Shown: positions 34,689 through 43,676, numbered from the stretch's first letter. The stretch: 64,000 nucleotides of DNA from Bradyrhizobium sp. CB82 (GCF_029714405.1 NZ_CP121650.1:4283001-4347000); one strand, 5' to 3'. Made by a program: numbers and translations. The notes: generated by a model from the letters alone, not told the origin.

Positions 34689-35105
34689 TCACTTCACCAG
34701 CGTCAGCAGCGGCTTGTCTTTCTCGACGATATAGGTTGCAAGCTCGCTCGCGGTGACGCTGCCGACGTTCTTCGCAGCATGGACGGTGCCGGCCGGGATG
34801 AAGAGCACGTCGCCCGCCTTCAGCATCACCGGCCCTTTGCCCGCGACATCATATTCGATCGCGCCCGCGAGCACGTAGATGATCTCTTCGCCGGGATGGG
34901 TGTGGTTTCCGAACGCCACGCCAGGCGCAAGATCGACGCGAACCTGGACGGCCTCGCGTCCGGGAACGCCGAGGTCGTGACGCTGCAAATCGGTTCGCGT
35001 GACGCCGGCTCCACCCTGCGCCGCTGCCGGCAGGGTGAGAAGGTTTCCGGCGAGCACGGCAGCGCTCGCCAGAACACGTACGGTTCTCAGGAGATGGTTG
35101 CTCAT
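34689..35105 (-). CDS. Exported cupin-domain protein
   Basis: The protein has 138 residues from the ATG at 35105. A signal peptide ends near LPAAAQGG. A single cupin follows with metal-binding His residues in FGNHTHPGEEIIYVLAG and the second motif GDVLFIPAGTVHAAKNVG. Such small periplasmic cupins often accompany stress regulators; the substrate is unknown. It lies between the MarR-GNAT gene and the ohr remnant. Confidence 0.87.
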   Translation of the reverse strand: MSNHLLRTVRVLASAAVLAGNLLTLPAAAQGGAGVTRTDLQRHDLGVPGREAVQVRVDLAPGVAFGNHTHPGEEIIYVLAGAIEYDVAGKGPVMLKAGDVLFIPAGTVHAAKNVGSVTASELATYIVEKDKPLLTLVK

Positions 35106-35188
35106 GGTTTGGCTCCTTTGTCGGCTTGACCGCACCGCGCGGACCCAGCCGATGCTGGTCCGCGTCGGAAGCGTGCGGTTCGATCCGT

Positions 35189-35371
35189 TCAGATGAGGGT
35201 GGTGGTTACGTCGATGTTGCCGTGGACTGCCTTGGAGTAGGGGCAGATGCCGTGCGCGGCCTCGATCAGTCCCTGCGCAACCGCGCGGTCGACGCCGGGC
35301 ACGTTCACGTTCAACCGTGCGCGCAGGAAGAATGCGCTGCCGGCCTGGTTGAGATCGATCTCGGCGTCGAC
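35189..35371 (-). pseudogene. C-terminal half of an Ohr/OsmC-family peroxidase gene
   Basis: The minus-strand frame keeps the C-terminal Ohr pattern: VDAEIDLNQAGSAFFLRARL, then PGVDRAVAQGLIEAAHGICP, with the resolving/peroxidatic Cys of CPYSKAVHGNIDVT. The N-terminal half with the first catalytic Cys and Arg is missing. At about 35370 the sequence changes to the C-terminal part of a MarR/OhrR gene on the opposite strand, so the 5' halves of a divergent pair were lost. Confidence 0.7.
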
Positions 35372-35557
35372 CTCGGGCTCGATCCCGCGGACGAACGGCA
35401 GGTGAGGGTGAGCCTCACGCCCGCGGGGCGAAAGCTGCTCGACAGGGATCTCGGCGAGTCCCTGGTTGCGGCCAGCGGTCTCGGCGACCAATTCCCGGTC
35501 GTGCAGAAGACGGTGAGCAGACTGCGCGACAATCTCCTGCGCAACACGCGAGGGTGA
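35369..35557 (+). pseudogene. C-terminal part of a MarR/OhrR-family regulator gene
   Basis: On the plus strand the frame reads LDPADERQVRVSLTPAGRKL, the wing and following helix of OhrR-type regulators, then a helical C-terminus to the stop at 35557. The DNA-recognition helices and sensor Cys at the N-terminus are missing. The remnant abuts the ohr remnant tail to tail in reverse, as expected if an ohr-ohrR divergent pair lost its middle. Confidence 0.65.
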
Positions 35558-35591
35558 GGCTGGCAAGCCGTGAGCTGCACCGGACGGTGCG

Positions 35592-36275
35592 TCAAGTTGG
35601 CAGCGGCTGGCCTGCTTGCTCCTTGACGATGTAGTCGGCGTACCAGTCCGGCCAATTTTCATCGTGCTTGCCGCCGGTTCGCTTCTCGTGCTCGCCATGG
35701 GCTGTGGCTGCGCGCCGCAGCGCGCTCGAGAGTTCGGCTGTCGAATTGAAAGTGGTGTCGGCCTCGACGCGGCCCGGCAATCGCGTTGTGATCTCCTGGA
35801 GCAGCCAGCCATTGCCGTCGGGATCGCGGAACGAGGCGAACGAGCGATAGCTGCCGCGTGCGGGATCCGGGCCGCTGACGCGGCGCGAACCGGAGATGTA
35901 GGGCTCGTCCGGGCCGCTATGCGTATCGCCGCTGCCGTGAAAGACCTCGCCCACCTCGATGCCGCGGGCAACGAGCGCGTCGCGGGCGGCCTCGATGTCG
36001 GAGACGATCAGGTACAGGCCCTGTGCGGAGCCGGGCTTGGCCGGGGTGACGTTTCTGCCGAAGATGACCGAGGCGTTCGAGCCCGGCGGGGTGAACTGGA
36101 TCACGCGCCAGTCGTTGCCGGAGGTGAAGTCGGCATCGAGCCGCCAGCCGAGTTTTGCGTAAAACGCCTTGGCGCGATCGACGTCGGATACCGGCACGAC
36201 GACGATCTCGAGTCTGAAATCGACGCTGCGCAGTTTCGGGGTGCCGGCAGCCTTGCTGTTCTCCGCGGTGGCCAT
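35592..36275 (-). CDS. VOC (glyoxalase-like) family protein
   Basis: The protein has 227 residues from the ATG at 36275 behind GGAGG. One glyoxalase/bleomycin-resistance module is visible: VSDVDRAKAFYAKLGWRLDA, IQFTPPGSNASVIFG and FRDPDGNGWLLQEI. A C-terminal tail of about 55 polar residues with DENWPDWYADYIVKEQAGQP follows. The metal-binding pattern suggests lyase, isomerase or dioxygenase chemistry but the substrate is unknown. It is divergent from the PadR gene. Confidence 0.87.
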   Translation of the reverse strand: MATAENSKAAGTPKLRSVDFRLEIVVVPVSDVDRAKAFYAKLGWRLDADFTSGNDWRVIQFTPPGSNASVIFGRNVTPAKPGSAQGLYLIVSDIEAARDALVARGIEVGEVFHGSGDTHSGPDEPYISGSRRVSGPDPARGSYRSFASFRDPDGNGWLLQEITTRLPGRVEADTTFNSTAELSSALRRAATAHGEHEKRTGGKHDENWPDWYADYIVKEQAGQPLPT

Positions 36276-36429
36276 GGTTTCCTCCCTCGATGTCCGTAGA
36301 GCGGCGCCCGGATCGTGCGCGCCAAATGTGACGGTTTCCGCGATCCGGCGGCCTGACCCTGTCCGCCTTCTCACAATATGAATCGCCGCATTGATGAGCG
36401 CTCACGAATTCGTGCGTTGCAGTTTCACT

Positions 36430-36484
36430 CTCAAAACATATCTTACGATATATCTAAAATAGGAGACGTAAGATATGTTTCGAG
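36430..36484. promoter_or_regulatory. 18-bp inverted repeat at the padR-type gene start
   Basis: The arms at 36430-36447 (ctcaaaacatatcttacg) and 36467-36484 (cgtaagatatgtttcgag) are inverted repeats with a single mismatch. The 19-base centre contains the ribosome site aggag, and the right arm covers the ATG at 36475. It fits a PadR operator; folded as RNA it would hold the ribosome site in the loop and the start codon in the stem. Confidence 0.7.
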
Positions 36485-37101
36485 ACAATCGACACGACAG
36501 AGACGACCGGGAATTTCGCTTCGCATTCGCCATGGGCCGCCATGGCGGGCGGCATCGCTTCGGCCGCGGCGGCCATGGCTTCTTCGGCCGTGGCGGTGGC
36601 GCCGACTTTCCAGGCGCGCGGCGGCTTTCGTCGCAGGACCTCCAGCTCGTCATCCTCGCGTTGCTCGCCGACCAGCCGGCGCACGGCTACGAGCTGATCA
36701 AGACCATCGAGGAGCGCTCGGACGGCTTCTACAGCCCGAGCCCCGGCGTGATCTATCCGGCGCTGACCTATCTTGAAGAGGTCGGGCACGCCAGCGTCGA
36801 GCAGGATGCCGGCCGCAAGCGCTACAGCGTCACCGCGCAGGGCCAGGCCCATCTCGCCGAGCATCGCGCCACCGCGGATGCGATCCTTCAGGCGCTATCG
36901 CGGATCGGGCGCCGCATGGACGAGGTGCGCGAGGCCTTTGCCGGCGTCAGCGATCTCGATGGCGATGCCGCCGACGAGATGCAGCGCGCCCGCCATGGCC
37001 TGAAGCGCGCGCTGCGCGCCAAGCACGGCTGTGACGCCGATGAGGCGCGGCGCATCGCCAAAATCCTCGACCGCGCGGCGGCCGAGATTCTGCGGAGCTG
37101 A
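36475..37101 (+). CDS. PadR family transcriptional regulator with His/Gly/Arg-rich N-terminus
   Basis: The protein has 208 residues. The first 45 residues are rich in Arg, His, Gly and Phe (for example GRHGGRHRFGRGGHGFFGRG) and look disordered or metal-binding. The PadR winged helix follows (DLQLVILALLADQPAHGYEL, SPGVIYPALTYLEEVGH), then a helical dimerisation region. It is co-directional with a methyltransferase 13 bp downstream and divergent from the VOC gene; the large inverted repeat at its start suggests autoregulation. Confidence 0.9.
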   Translation: MFRDNRHDRDDREFRFAFAMGRHGGRHRFGRGGHGFFGRGGGADFPGARRLSSQDLQLVILALLADQPAHGYELIKTIEERSDGFYSPSPGVIYPALTYLEEVGHASVEQDAGRKRYSVTAQGQAHLAEHRATADAILQALSRIGRRMDEVREAFAGVSDLDGDAADEMQRARHGLKRALRAKHGCDADEARRIAKILDRAAAEILRS

Positions 37102-37114
37102 AGGGAATACGATC

Positions 37115-37762
37115 ATGTCGCAAGAGCAACCGCACAGCCCGATCCAGGATGCGCGTGTCAACGCCGTGATCGAGCGAATGCAGGCCGCGCGGCGCCGTCC
37201 GCCGGGCGGCGGACCGCGCGGCGGATTCAGCAGCCGCGATCCGCATGCCTATGCCGAGCAGGGCTTTTCCATTCATCCCGAGCAGGGCGAGCTGATTTAC
37301 ATGTTGTGCCGAAGCCTGCGCGCGACGCGCGTTGCCGAGTTCGCAACCTCGGTCGGCATGTCGACGCTCTATTTCGCGGCCGCGATGCGCGACAATGGCG
37401 GCGGCACCGTGATCGGCTCGGAGATCGTGCCGGCCAAGGTCGAGACCGCCCGACGCAATCTCGACGACGCTGGACTTGCCGCCTACGCCGAGATCCGCGA
37501 AGGCGACGCGCGCAAGACGCTGCGCGATCTCGGCGGTCCCGTCGATTTCATCCTGATCGACGGCTGGCCGGGCGGGGAGGGGCCTTCACTGGCGCGCCAG
37601 GTGATCGAGATCGTCGCGCCGCAACTGCGCGTCGGCGGCTACGTCATGAACGACAATGCCGAGCCAGATTTCCTGGACTTCGTGCGCGATCCCAAAAGCG
37701 GCTTCGTCTCGATGACACTGCCGCTCAAGGGCGGGACGGAGCTCAGCCTGAAGGTCGCGTGA
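37115..37762 (+). CDS. O-methyltransferase-like SAM-dependent methyltransferase
   Basis: The protein has 215 residues from the ATG at 37115, 13 bases after the PadR stop with AAGGGAA in front. It has a disordered RRRPPGGGPRGG segment near residue 30, then VAEFATSVGMSTLYFAAAM (SAM-binding motif I), GSEIVPAKVETARRNLDDAG and DFILIDGWPGGEGPS. The pattern resembles COG4122-type O-methyltransferases. The substrate is unknown. It probably forms an operon with padR. Confidence 0.85.
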   Translation: MSQEQPHSPIQDARVNAVIERMQAARRRPPGGGPRGGFSSRDPHAYAEQGFSIHPEQGELIYMLCRSLRATRVAEFATSVGMSTLYFAAAMRDNGGGTVIGSEIVPAKVETARRNLDDAGLAAYAEIREGDARKTLRDLGGPVDFILIDGWPGGEGPSLARQVIEIVAPQLRVGGYVMNDNAEPDFLDFVRDPKSGFVSMTLPLKGGTELSLKVA

Positions 37763-37812
37763 CGCTGCGAGACCAAGCCCGTCCAGCAGGGTGGGTTGGC
37801 TAACTAACTTGC

Positions 37813-38172
37813 CTACGGTCCCAGCCGCAATTCCTTGCGTGCCTTGCGCGTCAGCTTTGCAACCACGAGCGCATGCGCCTGGTCGAGATAGGCGGCGAGC
37901 TCGGAGTCTGGCAGGGCTTCGTTGTCGACGAGCTGCACCCATTTGGCCCGCGCGAGATAGGGCGCAGGCCGCGCAACGCCATGCTCGATCAGCATCGCGT
38001 AAGCCATGTTCGACGTCTTGAACATGAAGCCGCCGCCGGAGCGCTCGACGAAGCCGCGCGCGAGCGCAAACATCTTGCCGCCGACCTTGAACACGGAGGT
38101 GCCTTCCCACTGCACCACCTTGGTTGCGGCGGGCAGTCGCAGGCAATGGGCTTCGAAGCGTTTGGGGGTCAT
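37813..38172 (-). CDS. MmcQ/YjbR family protein
   Basis: The protein has 119 residues from the ATG at 38172. The pattern ATKVVQWEGTSVFKVGGKMF and PYLARAKWVQLVDNEALPDS is that of the small YjbR (CyaY-like fold) proteins, sometimes described as DNA-binding. It converges with the methyltransferase gene and is divergent from the MFS gene. Confidence 0.87.
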   Translation of the reverse strand: MTPKRFEAHCLRLPAATKVVQWEGTSVFKVGGKMFALARGFVERSGGGFMFKTSNMAYAMLIEHGVARPAPYLARAKWVQLVDNEALPDSELAAYLDQAHALVVAKLTRKARKELRLGP

Positions 38173-38322
38173 GTCAGGGCAAAAGCGAAAGGGATGGGGC
38201 AAGATCATTGGCCGAGTGCGCGAAGCCCGACAAGCCGAAACTTCCGTGCGTCTTCACAGTTTTGCCCGAGGCGCACATTACCTGCGGCTTCTCACGAATC
38301 CTGAGTGCCTCGCGGAGTTCCC

Positions 38323-39486
38323 ATGCACACGCTGTCAGCCGACCGGCCGGCCACCCGGCTCGCGACACGCCTGTCCTTTCTCGTCGCGGGGTTTGGCATC
38401 GCCTGCTGGGCGCCGCTGGTGCCGTTCGCCAAGGAGCGGCTTGCAGTCGACGACGGCATTCTCGGCCTGCTGCTGCTCTGCCTCGGCATCGGCTCGGTTG
38501 CCGCGATGCTGCTGACGGGTGCCTTGAGCGCGCGCTACGGCAGCAAGCCGATCATTCTCGTCGGCGGCTTTGGCCTCGCCGCGATCCTGCCGTGGCTCGT
38601 CGTCGCAAGCACGCCGGCCGCACTCGGCCTGGTCCTGTTCGGCTTCGGCGCCGCGCTCGGCTCGATCGACGTCGCCATGAATATTCATGCGGTTGAGGTG
38701 GAGCGCGCCGCAACGCGTCCGCTGATGTCCGGCTTCCACGCCTTGTTCAGCATCGGCGGATTTGCCGGATCGAGCCTGATGACGCTGCTGCTGTCGGTTC
38801 ACCTCGGCCCGCTCGCAAGCACGCTGATCGCCTCGGCTCTGATGCTGGCCGCGATGATCATGGCCTGGCCGCTCCTGCTGCGTAGCGCACAGGCGCAGAA
38901 TGGACCGCTGTTCGTCCTGCCACACGGCATCGTGCTCCTGCTTGCGGCGCTGGCCGCCATCACCTTCCTCGTCGAAGGCGCCATGCTCGATTGGGGCGCG
39001 CTGCTCATCGTCGGCGCCGGGCTCGCGCCGGAGACGCAAGGCGGGCTCGGCTACATGCTGTTCTCGATCGCGATGACCGCAGGCCGGCTCGGCGGCGATG
39101 CCGTGGTGGCGCGGGTCGGAGATCGAGCCACGTTGATCGTCGGCAGCCTGCTGGCGATTGCCGGCTTCGTTGTTCTGCTGGTCGCGCCACTCGCCATTGT
39201 CGCCATGGCCGGGTTCGTTCTCATCGGCCTTGGCGCTTCGAACCTGGTGCCGGTGCTGTTTCGTCGCGCGGGCTCGCAACAAGCCATGCCCACAGGCCTT
39301 GCCGTCGCTGCAATCACCACCGCGGGTTATGCCGGCGTTCTGGTTGGCCCTGCCGGCGTCGGTTTCGTGGCCCGGATCGCGAGCCTGCCGCTGGCGTTTG
39401 CCATGCTCGGAGCGCTCTTGTGCCTCGTCACGCTATCGGCGGGTATCGTGACGTCGGGCGACCGCTCTAGCGGACACGCCGCCTAA
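38323..39486 (+). CDS. MFS transporter
   Basis: The protein has 387 residues from the ATG at 38323 behind CGGAG. It has about twelve membrane segments. The opening FLVAGFGIACWAPLVPFAKE, the loop GALSARYGSKPIILVGG and FHALFSIGGFAGSSLMTLLL place it with the FucP/YbjJ-like exporters of unknown substrate. It is followed by an acetolactate synthase gene, but a shared pathway is not implied. Confidence 0.88.
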   Translation: MHTLSADRPATRLATRLSFLVAGFGIACWAPLVPFAKERLAVDDGILGLLLLCLGIGSVAAMLLTGALSARYGSKPIILVGGFGLAAILPWLVVASTPAALGLVLFGFGAALGSIDVAMNIHAVEVERAATRPLMSGFHALFSIGGFAGSSLMTLLLSVHLGPLASTLIASALMLAAMIMAWPLLLRSAQAQNGPLFVLPHGIVLLLAALAAITFLVEGAMLDWGALLIVGAGLAPETQGGLGYMLFSIAMTAGRLGGDAVVARVGDRATLIVGSLLAIAGFVVLLVAPLAIVAMAGFVLIGLGASNLVPVLFRRAGSQQAMPTGLAVAAITTAGYAGVLVGPAGVGFVARIASLPLAFAMLGALLCLVTLSAGIVTSGDRSSGHAA

Positions 39487-39587
39487 GCTGGCGCGCCGCA
39501 TTGTGAGTTGAGTTGTCATCACGGGCGGCTACCATGCCGTTCAAGTTTTCCGGCGGAATGCCGGAGACCACGTTGAGGGGAGGCGAC

Positions 39588-41258
39588 ATGAGCGGCCAGG
39601 CACGGGCGGTGAAGGGATCGGATCTGTTTGTCACGGCGCTTGAGAATGAAGGCGTTGACCGCATCTTCGGCGTCCCCGGCGAGGAAAATCTCGACCTGGT
39701 CGAGTCCCTGCGCAACTCCAAGATCGAGTTGATCCTGACGCGCCACGAACAGGCCGCTGCCTTCATGGCCGCAACCCATGGCCGGCTGACGGGCAAGCCC
39801 GGCGTCTGTCTCTCCACGCTCGGGCCGGGCGCGCTCAACCTGTCGACGGGCGCCGCCTATGCGCATCTCGGCGCGATGCCGATGATCATGATCACCGGCC
39901 AGAAGGCGATCATGAGCAGCCGGCAGGCGCGCTTTCAGATCGTCGATGTCGTTGCGAGCATGAAGCCGCTCACGAAACTGGCGCGGCAGATCGTCAGTGC
40001 GTCCAGCATTCCAACCGTGGTCCGCGATGCCTTCCGCGTCGCGATGGAGGAGCGTCCGGGGCCGGTGCATCTCGAATTGCCCGAGGACGTCGCGGGCGAG
40101 GAGGTCGCGTCCGTGCCGGTGGTCCCGGTGCATCCGATCGAGATTCCCGTCGCCCATCGCGCCGCGCTCGACCGCGCCGCAGAGATGATCCTGGCGGCGA
40201 AACACCCGCTTGTCATGATGGGCGCGGCGACCAGCCGGCCGCGGTCGACCCACGGCATTGCGAACTTCGTGCGCAGGACGCAGGTTCCGTTCTTCACCAC
40301 GCAGATGGGCAAGGGCACCGTTCCCGGCGGCACCAATCTCTATATGGGCACGGCAGCATTGTCCGAGCGTGACTATGTCCACGAAGCCATCGACGCCGCT
40401 GACCTGATCATCGCAATCGGCCACGACGCGATCGAGAAGCCGCCCTTCATCATGGGGCCGTCGGGACCGAAGGTGATCCACGTCAGCTACACGCCGGCGA
40501 GCGTCGAGCAGGTCTATTTCCCCGATGCGGAGGTCGTCGGCGACGTCGGGCCGAGTCTCGAATTGCTGGCCGACCGCCTGGAAGGCCGGCTGCCGGATGC
40601 CGGCGCGCTGCTGCCCTTGCGCGAGCAGATTCTTGAGCATATCGCCGATCGCGCGACTGAATCGCGCTGGCCGCCGACGCCGCAGAGAATCGTGCACGAC
40701 ATCCGGCAGGTGATGCCGGAGAACGGCATCGTCGCGCTCGACAACGGCATGTACAAGATCTGGTTCGCACGCAACTACCGCACCAGGGTCGCCAACACGC
40801 TGCTGCTCGACAATGCGCTGGCGACGATGGGCGCCGGCCTGCCGTCGGCGATGATGGCCGCGATGCTGTATCCCGAGCGCCGCGTGCTGGCAGTCGCCGG
40901 CGACGGCGGCTTCATGATGAACAGCCAGGAGATGGAGACCGCCGTCCGGCTCAAGCTCAACCTCGTCGTGCTGATCCTTCAGGACAACGCCTACGGCATG
41001 ATCCGGTGGAAGCAGGCGGTCGATCACTTTGCCGATTTTGGCCTGACGTTCGGCAATCCCGACTTCGCCCTGTACGCGAAATCCTATGGCGCCAAGGGCC
41101 ATCGTATCGAGACGATCGACGGTTTCGTGCCGACGCTCGATGCGGCCTTCAGGGAGGGCGGCGTGCACCTGATCTCGATCCCGATCGACTATTCGGAGAA
41201 CGTGCGAGTGCTGGTCGATGAGCTCAGGGCCCGCGACAAGCACGGCGGTAAGCCGTAG
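39588..41258 (+). CDS. Acetolactate synthase large-subunit-type ThDP enzyme
   Basis: The protein has 556 residues from the ATG at 39588 behind GGGGAGGCG. The three ThDP-enzyme domains are complete: the N-terminal Pyr domain with catalytic Glu54 in TRHEQAAAFMAATHG, a central Rossmann-like domain and the C-terminal PP domain with AVAGDGGFMMN and LQDNAYGMI as the cofactor-binding motif. It converts two pyruvates to acetolactate in the AlsS-type (FAD-independent) group. No small regulatory subunit or decarboxylase gene is adjacent, so it is probably catabolic or acts on related 2-keto acids. Confidence 0.88.
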   Translation: MSGQARAVKGSDLFVTALENEGVDRIFGVPGEENLDLVESLRNSKIELILTRHEQAAAFMAATHGRLTGKPGVCLSTLGPGALNLSTGAAYAHLGAMPMIMITGQKAIMSSRQARFQIVDVVASMKPLTKLARQIVSASSIPTVVRDAFRVAMEERPGPVHLELPEDVAGEEVASVPVVPVHPIEIPVAHRAALDRAAEMILAAKHPLVMMGAATSRPRSTHGIANFVRRTQVPFFTTQMGKGTVPGGTNLYMGTAALSERDYVHEAIDAADLIIAIGHDAIEKPPFIMGPSGPKVIHVSYTPASVEQVYFPDAEVVGDVGPSLELLADRLEGRLPDAGALLPLREQILEHIADRATESRWPPTPQRIVHDIRQVMPENGIVALDNGMYKIWFARNYRTRVANTLLLDNALATMGAGLPSAMMAAMLYPERRVLAVAGDGGFMMNSQEMETAVRLKLNLVVLILQDNAYGMIRWKQAVDHFADFGLTFGNPDFALYAKSYGAKGHRIETIDGFVPTLDAAFREGGVHLISIPIDYSENVRVLVDELRARDKHGGKP

Positions 41259-41395
41259 TTTTCACGAGGGGTCCGGCGGGTGCTCCCTTACGGCACCGTG
41301 ACCGTCAATGCAGTCAAAGGTGGCCTGGAAATTCCGGCCGAGCAGGGCAGTCGCCAATGCGGCCGTGATCTAAGTCTCGATAAGGAATAGAGCCC

Positions 41396-42085
41396 GTGTC
41401 CGATTCCGATTTGGCGCTGCTGGACCGGCCGATCTGGAGCGCACTGACGATACGACAGCGAGATCTGGCACAAGGCGGTGCGCGGGCGCTGCGTTATCCC
41501 TCGGCGATCGGGCCCTTCGCCGACATGGTCGATCTGTCGCCAGCAAGCTATGCGGAGCTCGGCGAGTTGATGTCGCCGTCCGAATATGTCGTGCTGTTCA
41601 CGCATGACGCGGTGGCCGCGCCGGCGGGATTCAAGGCGCTGCTCGCCGAGACGGGCGAGCAGATGATCGGCACACCCACCGTGAGCCCGCTCCATGATGC
41701 CGAGATCGTGACGCTCGGCGTCGATGACGTTCCGGCGATGGTGGCGTTGACGGCGTTGACCAAGCCGGGTCCGTTCAGCAAACGGACCCACGAGCTCGGA
41801 ACCTTTCTCGGCATTCGCGTCGGTGGCGAGCTGGTCGCGATGGCCGGCGAACGGATGAAGCCCGGCAATTTCACGGAGATGACGGCGATCTGCGTGCATC
41901 CCGATCACCGCGGACACGGCTATGCCCAGGCGCTGCTTGGAGCGATAGGGCGCCACATTGTTGCGCGCGGCGAAACTCCCTTCCTGCACGTGTTTTCGAA
42001 CAACGCGTCTGCGATCGCACTCTACCAGCGACAGGGGATGAGCATCCGCCGCCGCCTGCATGTCACCGTGCTCCAGAAGGAGTGA
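41396..42085 (+). CDS. GNAT family N-acetyltransferase
   Basis: The protein has 229 residues from a GTG at 41396; AAGGAA lies ahead. The acetyl-CoA site is EMTAICVHPDHRGHGYAQAL in the C-terminal half and FLHVFSNNASAIALYQRQG completes the fold, in the FR47/RimI-like style. The N-terminal 90 residues form a degenerate second unit. The acetylated substrate is unknown. Confidence 0.87.
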   Translation: MSDSDLALLDRPIWSALTIRQRDLAQGGARALRYPSAIGPFADMVDLSPASYAELGELMSPSEYVVLFTHDAVAAPAGFKALLAETGEQMIGTPTVSPLHDAEIVTLGVDDVPAMVALTALTKPGPFSKRTHELGTFLGIRVGGELVAMAGERMKPGNFTEMTAICVHPDHRGHGYAQALLGAIGRHIVARGETPFLHVFSNNASAIALYQRQGMSIRRRLHVTVLQKE

Positions 42086-42133
42086 TGAGGCCGGTGGCGC
42101 CTGCGACCGGGCCCTTGCCTCCTTGCCTTGCGC

Positions 42134-42400
42134 TCAGGTCTTGTAGTCGACGAGCAGCGAGCTCGACCCGGACGAGGACGAGGCGCCGCCACAGGAGCTG
42201 TAGGAGGTCGACTGGCTGGTGGCATTCTGCAGCAGCGCGATCAGCTCCTTGCCGGGACGTTTGCAGCGCTCTTCGTTGTATTGCTCGATCGTGGGTGAAC
42301 ACGCCGCGAAACAAAAAAGGCGCCGCGGTCGGCGCGGCCGTGACCTCGCGCGGGCGGGACTTCCCCGCGGCCGATTTGTCGTTATATCGGTGTCGACCAA
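42134..42400 (-). CDS. Small Ser/Cys-containing protein (hypothetical)
   Basis: The frame has up to 88 residues. The C-terminal 55 residues look protein-like (IEQYNEERCKRPGKELIALL then a Ser/Gly run ending LLVDYKT), while the Arg/Pro-rich first part may be upstream of the real start. Two Cys residues could form a disulfide. No family is recognised. It lies between the acetyltransferase and the beta-lactamase-family gene on the opposite strand. Confidence 0.4.
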   Translation of the reverse strand: MVDTDITTNRPRGSPARARSRPRRPRRLFCFAACSPTIEQYNEERCKRPGKELIALLQNATSQSTSYSSCGGASSSSGSSSLLVDYKT

Positions 42401-42419
42401 TTCAGGGAGGCACGAGCTT

Positions 42420-43607
42420 ATGGACGCCAGGACGCGTGATTTTTCCGCCGCACGGACTGCGATGCAGCGTTACGTCGACCAGGAGATCGTCGCCGGAGTG
42501 TCCTGGGCGGTGCTGCGCGGGCGGGAGGTCGTCGACCAGCAATGCGTAGGGTTGGCCGATCGTGAGACGAATGTCGCGCTCAGGCCCGACCACATCTTCC
42601 GCGCGTTTTCCAACACCAAGATCGTCGTCACCTGCGCGATCATGCTTTTGGTCGAGGATGGTCGCATCGGTCTTGACGACGCAATCGAGAAATTCCTGCC
42701 GCAGCTGAGCAATCGCAAGGTGCTGAAGCAGGGCGCGACGAGCCTTGCCGATGTCGAGCCGGCGCAGGGCCCGATCACGATCCGTCAATTGCTCACGCAC
42801 ACCTCCGGTCTCAGCTACGGCATCTTCGATCCCGGTACCGTGCTGTTCAAGGCTTACAATGAAGCGAAGGTGCTCAATCCGCTCACGACGCTCGCCGATA
42901 TGATCGACAAGCTCGCCGATCTGCCGCTGTCCTATCACCCCGGCACGAGCTGGGAATATTCGGTTGCGACCGACGTGCTCGGCCGCGTCGTGGAGGTCGC
43001 GTCCGGCAAGGCGCTCGATGTTTTCATCAAGACGCGCATCTTCGATCCGCTCGGCATGGTCGACACCGGCTTTTCCGTACCGGCAGCCGAGCAGGGCAGG
43101 CTGGTCGCTTACTATCGTGGCGCCGACGTGCTCGATCCAATGAAGCCGGGCCTGTGGCGGATCGACGATCAGCCCTATCCGCAAGCCTATCGGCGGCCAT
43201 TCCCGCGGCTGTCGGGCGGCGGCGGCCTGGTCTCGACCCTGACGGACATGCTCGCCTTGGTGCGGGCGCTGTTGCCGGGATCGGGCGAGCTCTTGAAGCC
43301 CGAGACGCTGCGGCAGATGATGACGAACCAGCTTGGCAGCGGCCAGACCATCCGTTTTGCAACCCTCGGGGCCATTCCTGGCAAGGGATTTGGGCTCGGC
43401 GGCGCCGTTACCTTTGCGCCGACGTCTTTTGACCCCCCAAACTCGACCGGCGAATTCCAATGGGGCGGCGTCGCCGGCACGCATTGGTGGATATGCCCCG
43501 CCGCCAACACGGCCGGTGTGCTGATGGCGCAGCGGGCGATGGGGTTCTGGAATCCGTTCTTCTTCGAATTCAAGCGGCTCGCCTACGCAGCGTTGGGGAC
43601 AGGCTGA
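42420..43607 (+). CDS. Serine beta-lactamase/esterase family hydrolase
   Basis: The protein has 395 residues from the ATG at 42420 behind GGAGG. The catalytic SxxK tetrad is Ser64-Asn-Thr-Lys67 in FRAFSNTKIVV; the Tyr motif appears as WEYSVATDVLG. QLLTHTSGLSYG and FPRLSGGGGLVSTLTDM are family blocks, and GVAGTHWWICP stands where the HxG/KTG motif is expected. No signal peptide is visible, so a cytoplasmic esterase (EstB type) is more likely than a drug-inactivating lactamase. Confidence 0.9.
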   Translation: MDARTRDFSAARTAMQRYVDQEIVAGVSWAVLRGREVVDQQCVGLADRETNVALRPDHIFRAFSNTKIVVTCAIMLLVEDGRIGLDDAIEKFLPQLSNRKVLKQGATSLADVEPAQGPITIRQLLTHTSGLSYGIFDPGTVLFKAYNEAKVLNPLTTLADMIDKLADLPLSYHPGTSWEYSVATDVLGRVVEVASGKALDVFIKTRIFDPLGMVDTGFSVPAAEQGRLVAYYRGADVLDPMKPGLWRIDDQPYPQAYRRPFPRLSGGGGLVSTLTDMLALVRALLPGSGELLKPETLRQMMTNQLGSGQTIRFATLGAIPGKGFGLGGAVTFAPTSFDPPNSTGEFQWGGVAGTHWWICPAANTAGVLMAQRAMGFWNPFFFEFKRLAYAALGTG

Positions 43608-43676
43608 CGCGCTCCGCGAAGATCGCTGGAAGCGAATAACGAAGTGGGAGGCAATGCCTCCCACTTGCCGTTGACA

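Noticed and set aside
39519..41243. 574-codon open frame on the minus strand
   Set aside because: Antisense shadow of the acetolactate synthase gene, whose motifs are complete.
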